DNA of 24,540 bases from Anaerolineaceae bacterium (lineage in GTDB: Bacteria > Chloroflexota > Anaerolineae > Anaerolineales > Villigracilaceae). The notes under the pieces are model-generated. The model had not been told where the DNA came from. It ran no database searches and was given only the letters and a program-made list of their open reading frames with translations. Location: NCBI GenBank assembly GCA_022181005.1, contig BQMV01000238.1, forward strand, positions 1-24,540. The letters run 5' to 3'. This document shows positions 15,439 to 22,080 of the stretch, piece by piece; position 1 is the first letter of the stretch, and each line of letters begins with the position of its first letter. Made by a program: the position numbers and the translations under genes.

Positions 15439-16719
15439 ATGCCCATGCTTATTCACTCCTCCTCCCAACTCCTCACCTTACAAGGCGGTCCCCAACGCGG
15501 ACGAGTCCTCGGCGCCCTCGGAATTATCGAAAATGGCGCGGTTGTCGTACACGATGAGAAAATCATTGCTGTCGGGAAAACCGACGAACTCAAAGCCGGC
15601 TACCCCGATGAACCGACTCTTGACGCAAGCGGATGTGTGCTTATGCCCGGCTTCGTAGACCCGCACACACATCTTATTTGGGCGGGCGATCGCGCGGATG
15701 AGTTTGAGATGAAAATGTCGGGCAAACCGTACCTTGAGATTCTGGCAGAGGGCGGCGGCATTATCTCAACCGTCAAAAAGACGCGCGCTGCCAACATGGA
15801 AACGCTTATTGCACAGAGCCGTGCGCGCCTCTTGCGCATGTTCATTCATGGCACAACCACCGCTGAAGCCAAAACTGGATACGGCTTACAAACCGCTACC
15901 GAACTGCGCCTGCTTAAAGCCCTGTTGGCGCTTGACGATGAGTCGCCGCTTGATCTTGTCGTCACCTTTCTCGGCGCGCATGCCATTGCGCCGGAATATA
16001 AAGACGACCCGCAAGGTTACACAGATCTGGTCAGCGGCACGATGCTGCCCATGCTTAAAGAATGGTGGGGGACGCACGCGCCGCGACTCCCGCTCCCGTT
16101 TGTAGATGTGTTTTGCGAGACGAAGGCTTTTAACTTGCTTCAATCGAAACAAATTCTTACACAAGCGAAAGAACTTGGATTTCCGCTTAAAATTCACGCC
16201 GACGAATTTGATAACCTTGGCGGCGCGGCGCTGGCGGCGGAACTGGGCGCGGCTTCAGCGGATCATTTGGTGGTCACTTCCGACGTGGATATTGCCGCAT
16301 TAGCGAAATCGGAAACGGTCGCCGTGTCGCTTCCTTGCACGCCGTTCGGACTGGCTGAAGAACATTACACGCCTGCGCAAAAACTGATCGCCGCCGACGC
16401 TTACTTCGCCCTTGCCACCGATTGTAATCCCGGCACTACATGGAACGAGTCGATGCAATTTGTGATCGCGCTTGCCTGTCGGGCAATGAAAATAACTCCC
16501 GCGCAAGCCATCGCCGCTGCGACAATTAATTCAGCGCATGCGATTCAAAGATCCGAGACGATCGGCTCTATCGAAGTCGGTAAGCAAGCGGATATGTTAA
16601 TCTTAAATGTTCCGGACTATCGTCATTTGGGGTATCGTTATGGAACGAACCTCGTCCGACAAGTAATTAAACGCGGCAGAGCCTACTCTGTGGACGTAGG
16701 GTATTATCAAACGGCATAA
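15439..16719 (+). CDS. hutI: Imidazolonepropionase
   Basis: A 426-residue amidohydrolase that opens the ring of 4-imidazolone-5-propanoate to N-formimino-L-glutamate, the third step of histidine degradation. Metal and catalytic residues are present: HTH at 76/78 in FVDPHTHLIWAGDR, H181 in LGAHAIAPEY, H253 and E256 in KIHADEFDN, and D328 in ATDCNPGT. The GTTTAEAKTGYGL segment is the hallmark of HutI among amidohydrolases. The start is set at ATG 15439 (MPMLIHSSSQ); ATG 15445 is equally possible, and an in-frame TTG at 15397 adds an unlikely N-terminus. No good SD is seen. hutH, hutU and hutF/G are not in the window. The diguanylate cyclase gene follows after 47 nt without a terminator. Confidence 0.95.
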   Translation: MPMLIHSSSQLLTLQGGPQRGRVLGALGIIENGAVVVHDEKIIAVGKTDELKAGYPDEPTLDASGCVLMPGFVDPHTHLIWAGDRADEFEMKMSGKPYLEILAEGGGIISTVKKTRAANMETLIAQSRARLLRMFIHGTTTAEAKTGYGLQTATELRLLKALLALDDESPLDLVVTFLGAHAIAPEYKDDPQGYTDLVSGTMLPMLKEWWGTHAPRLPLPFVDVFCETKAFNLLQSKQILTQAKELGFPLKIHADEFDNLGGAALAAELGAASADHLVVTSDVDIAALAKSETVAVSLPCTPFGLAEEHYTPAQKLIAADAYFALATDCNPGTTWNESMQFVIALACRAMKITPAQAIAAATINSAHAIQRSETIGSIEVGKQADMLILNVPDYRHLGYRYGTNLVRQVIKRGRAYSVDVGYYQTA

Positions 16720-16766
16720 ATGAATATAGTGGAGGATTAGTTTGTATAGTGCGCAGAAGGCTTTTC

Positions 16767-18401
16767 ATGGACCCTAAATGGATCGTTTTTGCCTCGATCT
16801 TGCTGATAAACTCGTTTGCAGCGGCGATCATCGCGGTTTTTTTAACACGCGCGCATAAAGCGCCTGGGCGAAAATCGCTGCTGTATGTGACGCTCATGCT
16901 TGTAGTGTGGAGTTTTTCCTATGCGCTCATCACGCTCTCGACGACGCGCGAGGCAAAACTAATGTGGCTCAGAATCGAGAACATTGGCATCCTTACAACG
17001 CCGGTCTTCTGGCTTTTTTTCACTTTGCGTTATAACCGCCTAGGCGATTGGCTGAATGGGTACAACATCCCGCTGTTTTTCATCATTCCTGGAATTTCGC
17101 TGTTTTCTTTACTTTCAGAACGCTGGTTTCATCTCTATTACGCCTCGGTGAGACTGGCGTCTGAGACAGGCGGACCGTTAGCGATCGAGCGTGGACCGTG
17201 GTACGTCGTTCAGTTAATCTATTCATATTTGCTTAGCGTAGTCGCGACGGCGTTGTTGTTGCGGCTGGCAAAGCAATATCAAGGCGTTTATCGCGAGCAA
17301 ATGTATGTGCTAATTGGCGCGGCAGCGACGCTGTTCGTAGTGAATATTCTCTATCAAGCATCGCTGAGTTTTCTCCCTGAGTCCGTTTCCTCCATTGACC
17401 TTACGCCGATCTTTTTTACGGTATCCGTCGCTTTGATCAGCGTAGGTTTATTTAAACTGCGAATCTTTAATTTGATACCCATTGCGCGACATACTGTTTT
17501 TGACTATATCCCTGAGATGGTATTTGTCGTTGACGCACGCAATATTATGATAGATGCGAACCTTGCCGCTCAGCGCGCATTGGGCAAGAATAAGGAGGAG
17601 ATCGCTGGACGCGATCCGCGAGAGGTCTTCCATGAATGGCCCCAACTCCTTCAATATTTTCTCTCTACCGACAAAATACAGGAAGAGATTAAAATGCCGG
17701 GCGACCCGCCCCGCACGCTTGAAGTTAATATGACCGTCTTGCGAAGTTCATCGAATCGTCTGGTAGGGAAGGCGGTGGTTGCTCACGACGTCACCGAGCG
17801 GAAATGGTTGGAGAATGATCTGATAGCGAATAATGAGACGTTAACGAGTCAGTTGAAAGAGATCGAGAAACTTCGCAGAATATTGCAAGAACAAGCGATT
17901 CGCGACCCGTTGACGAGCGCGTATAATCGCCGTTATATGGTTGAGTTTTTGACGATGGAGATCGCGCGCGCAAAACGCGATCAAACCCCGTTTTCTATTA
18001 TTATTACGGATATGGATAATTTCAAAATGTTCAACGACGCTTATGGGCATAAATGCGGCGATGTTATTTTGCGAGAAACTGCGCTCTTTTTCGCCCAACG
18101 CGCGCGTAAAATTGACGCGGTTTGTCGTTTCGGCGGCGAAGAATTTGTAATTCTCATGCCCGGTGTAACGCGTGACGAGGCGTACGAACAAGCCGAGATT
18201 TGGCGTCAAAGCTTTGCAGATTACGCTATCGTATACGAAGGCATTGAACTGTTCGTTACGTTCTCTGCGGGCGTTGCTTCATATCCTCACCATGGCTCGA
18301 CGGATGAAGCCCTTTTGCAAGCCGCGGATCGAGCGTTATATCGCTCAAAAGAAACTGGTAAAAATAGAGTAACTGTTTACGATACTTTGAAAAACTTGTA
18401 G
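16767..18401 (+). CDS. Diguanylate cyclase with 7TM sensor, PAS and GGDEF domains
   Basis: A 544-residue membrane protein. Residues 1 to about 225 hold roughly seven transmembrane helices like the N-terminal 7TM region of some histidine kinases. A PAS domain follows (about 245-355: HTVFDYIPEMVFVVDARNIM...VVAHDVTERK), then a short coiled coil (SQLKEIEKLRRILQEQ) and a GGDEF domain starting at IRDPLTSAYNRRYM. The active site reads GGEEF, which is catalytically competent in known cyclases. RKID lies exactly five residues before it and matches the RxxD product-inhibition site. It should make c-di-GMP from two GTP. The start ATG 16767 has AGAAGG 6 nt upstream; an in-frame GTG at 16749 has none. Its stop codon overlaps the SD of rocF. 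The ligand of the 7TM region is unknown. Confidence 0.92.
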   Translation: MDPKWIVFASILLINSFAAAIIAVFLTRAHKAPGRKSLLYVTLMLVVWSFSYALITLSTTREAKLMWLRIENIGILTTPVFWLFFTLRYNRLGDWLNGYNIPLFFIIPGISLFSLLSERWFHLYYASVRLASETGGPLAIERGPWYVVQLIYSYLLSVVATALLLRLAKQYQGVYREQMYVLIGAAATLFVVNILYQASLSFLPESVSSIDLTPIFFTVSVALISVGLFKLRIFNLIPIARHTVFDYIPEMVFVVDARNIMIDANLAAQRALGKNKEEIAGRDPREVFHEWPQLLQYFLSTDKIQEEIKMPGDPPRTLEVNMTVLRSSSNRLVGKAVVAHDVTERKWLENDLIANNETLTSQLKEIEKLRRILQEQAIRDPLTSAYNRRYMVEFLTMEIARAKRDQTPFSIIITDMDNFKMFNDAYGHKCGDVILRETALFFAQRARKIDAVCRFGGEEFVILMPGVTRDEAYEQAEIWRQSFADYAIVYEGIELFVTFSAGVASYPHHGSTDEALLQAADRALYRSKETGKNRVTVYDTLKNL

Positions 18402-18410
18402 GAGCATTAA

Positions 18411-19310
18411 ATGCATATAGATATTATTGGCGTGCCAATGGATCTTGGCCAGAGCCGTCGCGGCGTAGATATGGGTCCCAGCGCGATTCGCTACGCCAAT
18501 CTCCGCGAAAAGTTAGAAGGTTTGGGGCATGTGGTTGAAGACAAAGGAAATATCGAAGTTCCGATCCTTGAAACATGTTCGGTCACCGAACCGAAACTCA
18601 AGCATATTGACTGCATCGTACCGATAGCGCGACGAGTCGCGGGAGCGGTCGCTGCGTCTCTTCAACGTGGACGGTTTCCTTTAGTGTTGGGAGGCGACCA
18701 CAGCCTTGCTCTTGGCTCAGTGCGCGGAGCGGCAAAGCAGAATCGCGTCGGTGTGATCTGGCTGGATGCGCATGCCGATTTCAACACGCACGAAACGACC
18801 CCCTCCGGGAATATTCACGGAATGCCGCTCGCCGCCTTATGCGGGCTCGGCGACCCGCGCTTGACCGCTTTATGGAATGAAACACCTCCAGCCATAAACC
18901 CTCAACGCGCCGCTATTTTGGGAGCGCGCGATCTAGACGCCCGTGAAAAAGATAATCTTCATCAAGCGGGTGTGCTTGTGATTGGCATGGAGCAAATCGA
19001 TCGTATTGGCATGCTTGCCGCGTTAGAGCAATGTATTGAGCGCGTCAGCCGCGACATGGACGGCATCTACCTTTCGTTAGACCTTGACGCGCTTGATCCG
19101 CGTTTTGCGCCGGGCGTCGGCACGCCTGTGCCCGGGGGATTAACCTACCGTGAAGCGCATTTGGCTTGTGAAGTGCTGGCTGGCACCGGAAAACTGATTG
19201 GTATGGACCTGGTTGAAGTGAATCCTATCCTAGACGAAAAGAATCAAACCGCCGAACTCGCCGTCGAATTTGCCGGCTCCGCGCTTGGTTCGCGAGTGTG
19301 GGTAGAGTGA
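18411..19310 (+). CDS. rocF: Arginase
   Basis: A 299-residue ureohydrolase that splits L-arginine into ornithine and urea. All Mn ligands are visible: H97 (GGDHS), D119, H121 and D123 (WLDAHADFN), and D224 and D226 (SLDLDALDP). SGNIHGMP and GVGTPVPGGLTYRE are typical of arginases rather than agmatinases, and the length is right. The SD GGAG sits within TAGGAG, which includes the stop codon of the diguanylate cyclase; the gap between the genes is 9 nt, so the two are translated from one message. No ornithine aminotransferase or arginine permease is in the window. A role in arginine catabolism is expected; urea-based or polyamine roles are not excluded. Confidence 0.96.
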   Translation: MHIDIIGVPMDLGQSRRGVDMGPSAIRYANLREKLEGLGHVVEDKGNIEVPILETCSVTEPKLKHIDCIVPIARRVAGAVAASLQRGRFPLVLGGDHSLALGSVRGAAKQNRVGVIWLDAHADFNTHETTPSGNIHGMPLAALCGLGDPRLTALWNETPPAINPQRAAILGARDLDAREKDNLHQAGVLVIGMEQIDRIGMLAALEQCIERVSRDMDGIYLSLDLDALDPRFAPGVGTPVPGGLTYREAHLACEVLAGTGKLIGMDLVEVNPILDEKNQTAELAVEFAGSALGSRVWVE

Positions 19311-19381
19311 ACCGCTAACTGCGTAAGGATGACAACTTGATGTTAAAAAATGGGGAGCGCCGAGTTTCTTATTAAATACGA

Positions 19382-19387
19382 TACAAT
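19382..19387 (+). promoter_or_regulatory. -10 box of a probable leaderless response-regulator promoter
   Basis: TACAAT (19382-19387) ends 6 nt before the ATG at 19394, which has no SD. A transcription start about 7 nt after the -10 would coincide with the initiation codon. A -35 box is not obvious. Confidence 0.5.
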
Positions 19388-19393
19388 TTAAGT

Positions 19394-20014
19394 ATGAATG
19401 CTGTCAATGGTCCCATATTAGTTGTCGAAGACGTCCCCAATGTGCTTGAATTGCTGGAAGTGACGTTGCGTTTCAAAGGCTACGCAGTAAGTTCTGCGCG
19501 TAATGGCGAAGAAGCGTTGGAGGTAATCGCAAAACAGAGACCGGCGCTGATCGTCACCGATATTTTAATGCCCAAATTAGACGGATACGCGTTTGTGCAA
19601 AAATTGAGACTTGACCCTGCAACGCGTTCGATCCCGGTAATATTCCTATCGGCTACCTATGTCACGCCTGAAGATAAAGAATTTGCGTTAAGCTTGGGCG
19701 CATCGCGTTTCATGGAAAAGCCGATTGACACCGAAGATTTTCTATTGACAGTCGCTGAATTGATTGTGCAACAGTCTGCGCAGGCTCGACCGCTCGATAT
19801 GGAAACGTTTTATGTAGGCTACCGTACGCGCCTTGAAAATAAATTGCGCCATAAAAACTCACAGATCGTGCGCGCCGAGCGATTGTTAGCGACGCTGCCG
19901 CTCGACCAAAAGCCAGCCTTCGAAGCGTTGCTTCAGCAGTCCACGCGCGACCGCGATGAAATTCAAGCCGAGCTCTACGACATCTATAAAACGCTCGAAG
20001 ATTTGAGAAAATAG
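19394..20014 (+). CDS. Response regulator with REC domain and helical C-terminal region
   Basis: A 206-residue protein. Residues 6-125 form a receiver domain with acidic pair E12/D13, phospho-acceptor D56 (IVTDILMPKLDG), the switch residue T88 (FLSATYV) and K109 (FMEKPID). All residues needed for phosphorylation are present. The C-terminal 80 residues are not a DNA-binding domain. They start LDMETFYVGYRTRLENKL and continue as charged helices (QIVRAERLLATLP, RDRDEIQAELYDIYKTLEDL) that could form a coiled coil or four-helix partner-binding module. I do not recognise a named output domain. No sensor kinase is adjacent. It starts 83 nt after rocF and 54 nt before the phosphatase gene, and appears to have its own leaderless promoter. 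Confidence 0.88.
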   Translation: MNAVNGPILVVEDVPNVLELLEVTLRFKGYAVSSARNGEEALEVIAKQRPALIVTDILMPKLDGYAFVQKLRLDPATRSIPVIFLSATYVTPEDKEFALSLGASRFMEKPIDTEDFLLTVAELIVQQSAQARPLDMETFYVGYRTRLENKLRHKNSQIVRAERLLATLPLDQKPAFEALLQQSTRDRDEIQAELYDIYKTLEDLRK

Positions 20015-20068
20015 TTTGCGCGTTTATGGCGGGGAGCGCCTGTCGTAAACGATTGAATGGAGGATGGG

Positions 20069-20875
20069 ATGCAGCCGACGTTGGCTTATCTTGAAACCCT
20101 TGCTCGTGGAGCGGGCGCTATTTTACGCGATGGATACGACAAGGAGCATCAGGTAGATTACAAAGGCGTTATTGACCTAGTGACGGAAATTGATCGTCAA
20201 TCGGAAGAGTTCTTACTCAGGCGGGTAAGGGCGGATTTCCCTAATCATCATGCGCTTGCTGAAGAAAGCGGCGGTATTCAGGGAGATAGAGAACACATCT
20301 GGTATATCGACCCGTTAGATGGAACCGTGAATTACGCGCATCATATTCCCGTTTTTTGCGTTTCGATCGCCTATGCTTCGGCTGGCGCGATGAGATTGGG
20401 CGTCGTCTACGATCCGCTTCGCGACGAGATGTTCTCTGCAGAACGCGGCAAAGGCGCCTATTTGAATCAAAGGCGGATGCAAGCTTCGCAGGTCTCTGAG
20501 TTGCAGAAGAGTCTCTTAGTGACCGGTTTTCCATATGACGCTTGGAATACGGAACAGGATAATTTTGACAACTTCGTTCGCTTCTCGAAACTGACGCAAG
20601 GCGTGCGCCGACTCGGTTCGGCGGCGCTGGATTTATGCTATGTGGGCGCCGGTCGCTTCGACGGATTTTGGGAACTCGCGCTCCGTTCTTGGGATGTGGC
20701 AGCGGGCGGGTTAATCTGCGAGGAAGCGGGCGCGTATGTCACCAATGTCCACGGTGACGCAGACTATATCTCTCCGCCGCAATCCATTGTGGCGGCGGCG
20801 CCCGGTATTCATGCGCGAATGGTAAACGAGTTAGCGAAGCCCGGCTCACTTGACCCTTTGCCGAATATGAATTAA
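20069..20875 (+). CDS. suhB: Inositol monophosphatase family protein
   Basis: A 268-residue Mg-dependent phosphatase of the IMPase/FBPase/CysQ superfamily. Metal-binding motifs are complete: E65/E66 in HALAEESG, the WYIDPLDGTVNYAHHIP motif with D81 and D84, and SWDVAAGGLICEEAGA near the C-terminus. The likely substrate is myo-inositol-1-phosphate, but CysQ-type 3'-phosphoadenosine phosphates and other sugar phosphates are handled by relatives. The start ATG 20069 has GGAGG 5 nt upstream; the in-frame ATG at 20057 overlaps that SD and is rejected. It is followed after only 17 nt by tRNA-Arg with no terminator between, so both may share a transcript. The gene symbol is by family resemblance only. 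Confidence 0.9.
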   Translation: MQPTLAYLETLARGAGAILRDGYDKEHQVDYKGVIDLVTEIDRQSEEFLLRRVRADFPNHHALAEESGGIQGDREHIWYIDPLDGTVNYAHHIPVFCVSIAYASAGAMRLGVVYDPLRDEMFSAERGKGAYLNQRRMQASQVSELQKSLLVTGFPYDAWNTEQDNFDNFVRFSKLTQGVRRLGSAALDLCYVGAGRFDGFWELALRSWDVAAGGLICEEAGAYVTNVHGDADYISPPQSIVAAAPGIHARMVNELAKPGSLDPLPNMN

Positions 20876-20892
20876 AATCTCCGCCTGTTAAC

Positions 20893-20969
20893 GCCCTCGT
20901 AGCTCAGTGGATTAGAGCGCTTGCTTGCGGAGCAATAGGTCGCGTGTTCGAGTCGCGCCGAGGGCGCCA
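20893..20969 (+). tRNA. tRNA-Arg, anticodon GCG
   Basis: A 77-nt cloverleaf. The acceptor stem GCCCTCG pairs with CGAGGGC, followed by discriminator G and an encoded CCA. The D stem is GCTC/GAGC with A20 in the loop, an arginine identity base. The anticodon stem is CTTGC/GCAAT with a C-T mismatch at the outer pair (27-43), the loop is TTGCGGA with anticodon GCG at 20927-20929, and the T arm is GCGTG TTCGAGT CGCGC. It reads CGC and, by wobble, CGT. Confidence 0.93.
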
Positions 20970-20975
20970 TTGTTG

Positions 20976-20998
20976 AGGAGCGGGATGCCGCTCCTTTT
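20976..20998 (+). terminator. Intrinsic terminator after tRNA-Arg
   Basis: AGGAGCGG (20976-20983) pairs perfectly with CCGCTCCT (20988-20995) around a GATG loop, followed by TTT. It starts 7 nt after the tRNA CCA end. The GAGGAG within it resembles an SD for an ATG at 20985, but the hairpin explains it better. Confidence 0.8.
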
Positions 20999-21023
20999 CG
21001 TTTATAGAATCAATACGCATCGC

Positions 21024-21833
21024 ATGACAATTACGAAACCTCAAATTCTGTTAACAAACGACGACGGCATCCGCTCGCCTGGGCTTTGGGCGGTCGCCGC
21101 ATCTCTTTCGGACCTCGGATTCGTGACCGTTGCCGCACCGCGCGACCAATCTACGGGAATGGGGCGCAGCCTGCCGGGTACATCCGACGGCGTTATCCGC
21201 GAGGAACGTGTGCAAGTCAACGGTCAGGAATGGAGCGTGTTTGCTGTGAATGGCAGCCCGGCGCAAGCCGTCTTGCACGGCGTCTATGATGTATTGAAAA
21301 GCAAGCCTGATCTGGTTGTTTCGGGAATCAATTACGGCGAAAATATCGCTACAGGCATTACGATCTCTGGCACAGTGGGCGCGGCGCTTGAAGCCGCTTC
21401 GTTAGGCATTCCGGCGCTGGCGGTTTCGTTGGAGACTGATGCGAAATATCATCTTTCGTACTCGAACCATATAGATTTCTCCGTTGCGGCGGCGTTTGCG
21501 GCGCAATTTGCTCGCATGGCGCTGATGAAAGAATTCCCTGCCGATGTAGACGCGCTCAAAGTGGATGTTCCTTCGGATGCGACGCTTGACACGCCTTGGC
21601 GGCTGACGCGCGTTTCACGCCAGCGCTATTATGAGCCGGTGCCTGTCGAACGCGCTTCATGGGACGAGCCGGGCGCGATTGGCTATCACGCTGTGATAAA
21701 TCTCGACGCCGAACCGCAAGACACAGATGTGTATGCGTTACGAAAAAGCCGCTTTGTTTCGGTGTCGCCGCTGAGCCTTGACCTGACCTCGCGCGTGAAT
21801 TTCAACGCGTTGGACAATTTATTAAGAGAGTAA
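21024..21833 (+). CDS. surE: 5'/3'-nucleotidase SurE
   Basis: A 269-residue metal-dependent nucleotidase that removes phosphate from nucleoside monophosphates; it is linked to stationary-phase survival in other bacteria. The SurE signature begins ILLTNDDGIRSPGLWA (metal ligands D13/D14). S43 lies in PRDQSTGMGRSLPG, and the SGINYGENIATGITISGTVGAALEA segment carries the Asn ligand N103. The length is near the family norm. The start ATG 21024 is chosen because it gives the normal N-terminus just before the first beta strand. In-frame starts upstream would read through the tRNA-Arg terminator hairpin or the tRNA itself. No SD is present; TAGAAT (21004-21009) may be a -10, giving a very short leader. 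Confidence 0.95.
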   Translation: MTITKPQILLTNDDGIRSPGLWAVAASLSDLGFVTVAAPRDQSTGMGRSLPGTSDGVIREERVQVNGQEWSVFAVNGSPAQAVLHGVYDVLKSKPDLVVSGINYGENIATGITISGTVGAALEAASLGIPALAVSLETDAKYHLSYSNHIDFSVAAAFAAQFARMALMKEFPADVDALKVDVPSDATLDTPWRLTRVSRQRYYEPVPVERASWDEPGAIGYHAVINLDAEPQDTDVYALRKSRFVSVSPLSLDLTSRVNFNALDNLLRE

Positions 21834-21854
21834 TTGAAAGCGGGGGCGCGTATG

Positions 21855-21883
21855 TTGACGCTCTCTTTCCGTCGTGTTAGAAT
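21855..21883 (+). promoter_or_regulatory. Sigma-70 promoter of tRNA-Lys
   Basis: TTGACG (21855-21860) and TAGAAT (21878-21883) are separated by exactly 17 nt and lie about 12 nt before the 5' end of the mature tRNA. The downstream bases are GC-rich, as in stringently controlled promoters. Confidence 0.75.
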
Positions 21884-21894
21884 GCTTGTCGCGC

Positions 21895-21966
21895 GGGCGC
21901 GTAGCTCAATGGTAGAGCAGCGGCCTTTTAAGCCGTTTGTTGAGGGTTCGATCCCCTCCGCGCTCA
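21895..21966 (+). tRNA. tRNA-Lys, anticodon TTT
   Basis: A cloverleaf with acceptor GGGCGCG/CGCGCTC (one G-T pair), D stem GCTC/GAGC, anticodon stem GCGGC/GCCGT and loop CTTTTAA with anticodon TTT at 21927-21929. The T arm is GAGGG TTCGATC CCCTC and the discriminator is A. CCA is not encoded, unlike the nearby tRNA-Arg, so it must be added by the CCA enzyme. Confidence 0.95.
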
Positions 21967-21967
21967 T

Positions 21968-21996
21968 AAGAAATCTTCTGTAAGAAGATTTCTTTA
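21968..21996 (+). terminator. Intrinsic terminator after tRNA-Lys
   Basis: AAGAAATCTTCT (21968-21979) pairs perfectly with AGAAGATTTCTT (21983-21994) around a GTA loop, giving a 12-bp AT-rich stem whose distal arm is T-rich. It begins one base after the tRNA discriminator. Confidence 0.7.
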
Positions 21997-22036
21997 TTTA
22001 ACGGCTGAATCTTTAAACTTCATTCTCGAACGCCTG

Positions 22037-22045
22037 TGCTATAAT
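22037..22045 (+). promoter_or_regulatory. Extended -10 promoter of dnaE
   Basis: TGCTATAAT at 22037-22045 is an exact extended -10 (TGnTATAAT). It lies 35 nt before the dnaE ATG and implies a leader of about 28-30 nt. That leader has no recognisable SD. No good -35 is needed for this promoter class and none is clear. Confidence 0.6.
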
Positions 22046-22080
22046 CTCAACGCGTTCCCTTGCTTGCCGAAAAGACTACA

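Noticed and set aside
20925..21023. N-terminal extension of surE, including an ATG at 20985 preceded by GAGGAG
   Set aside because: The frame would start inside tRNA-Arg or within its terminator hairpin; the GAGGAG is one arm of a perfect 8-bp stem with a T tract, and the extension is not part of the SurE fold.
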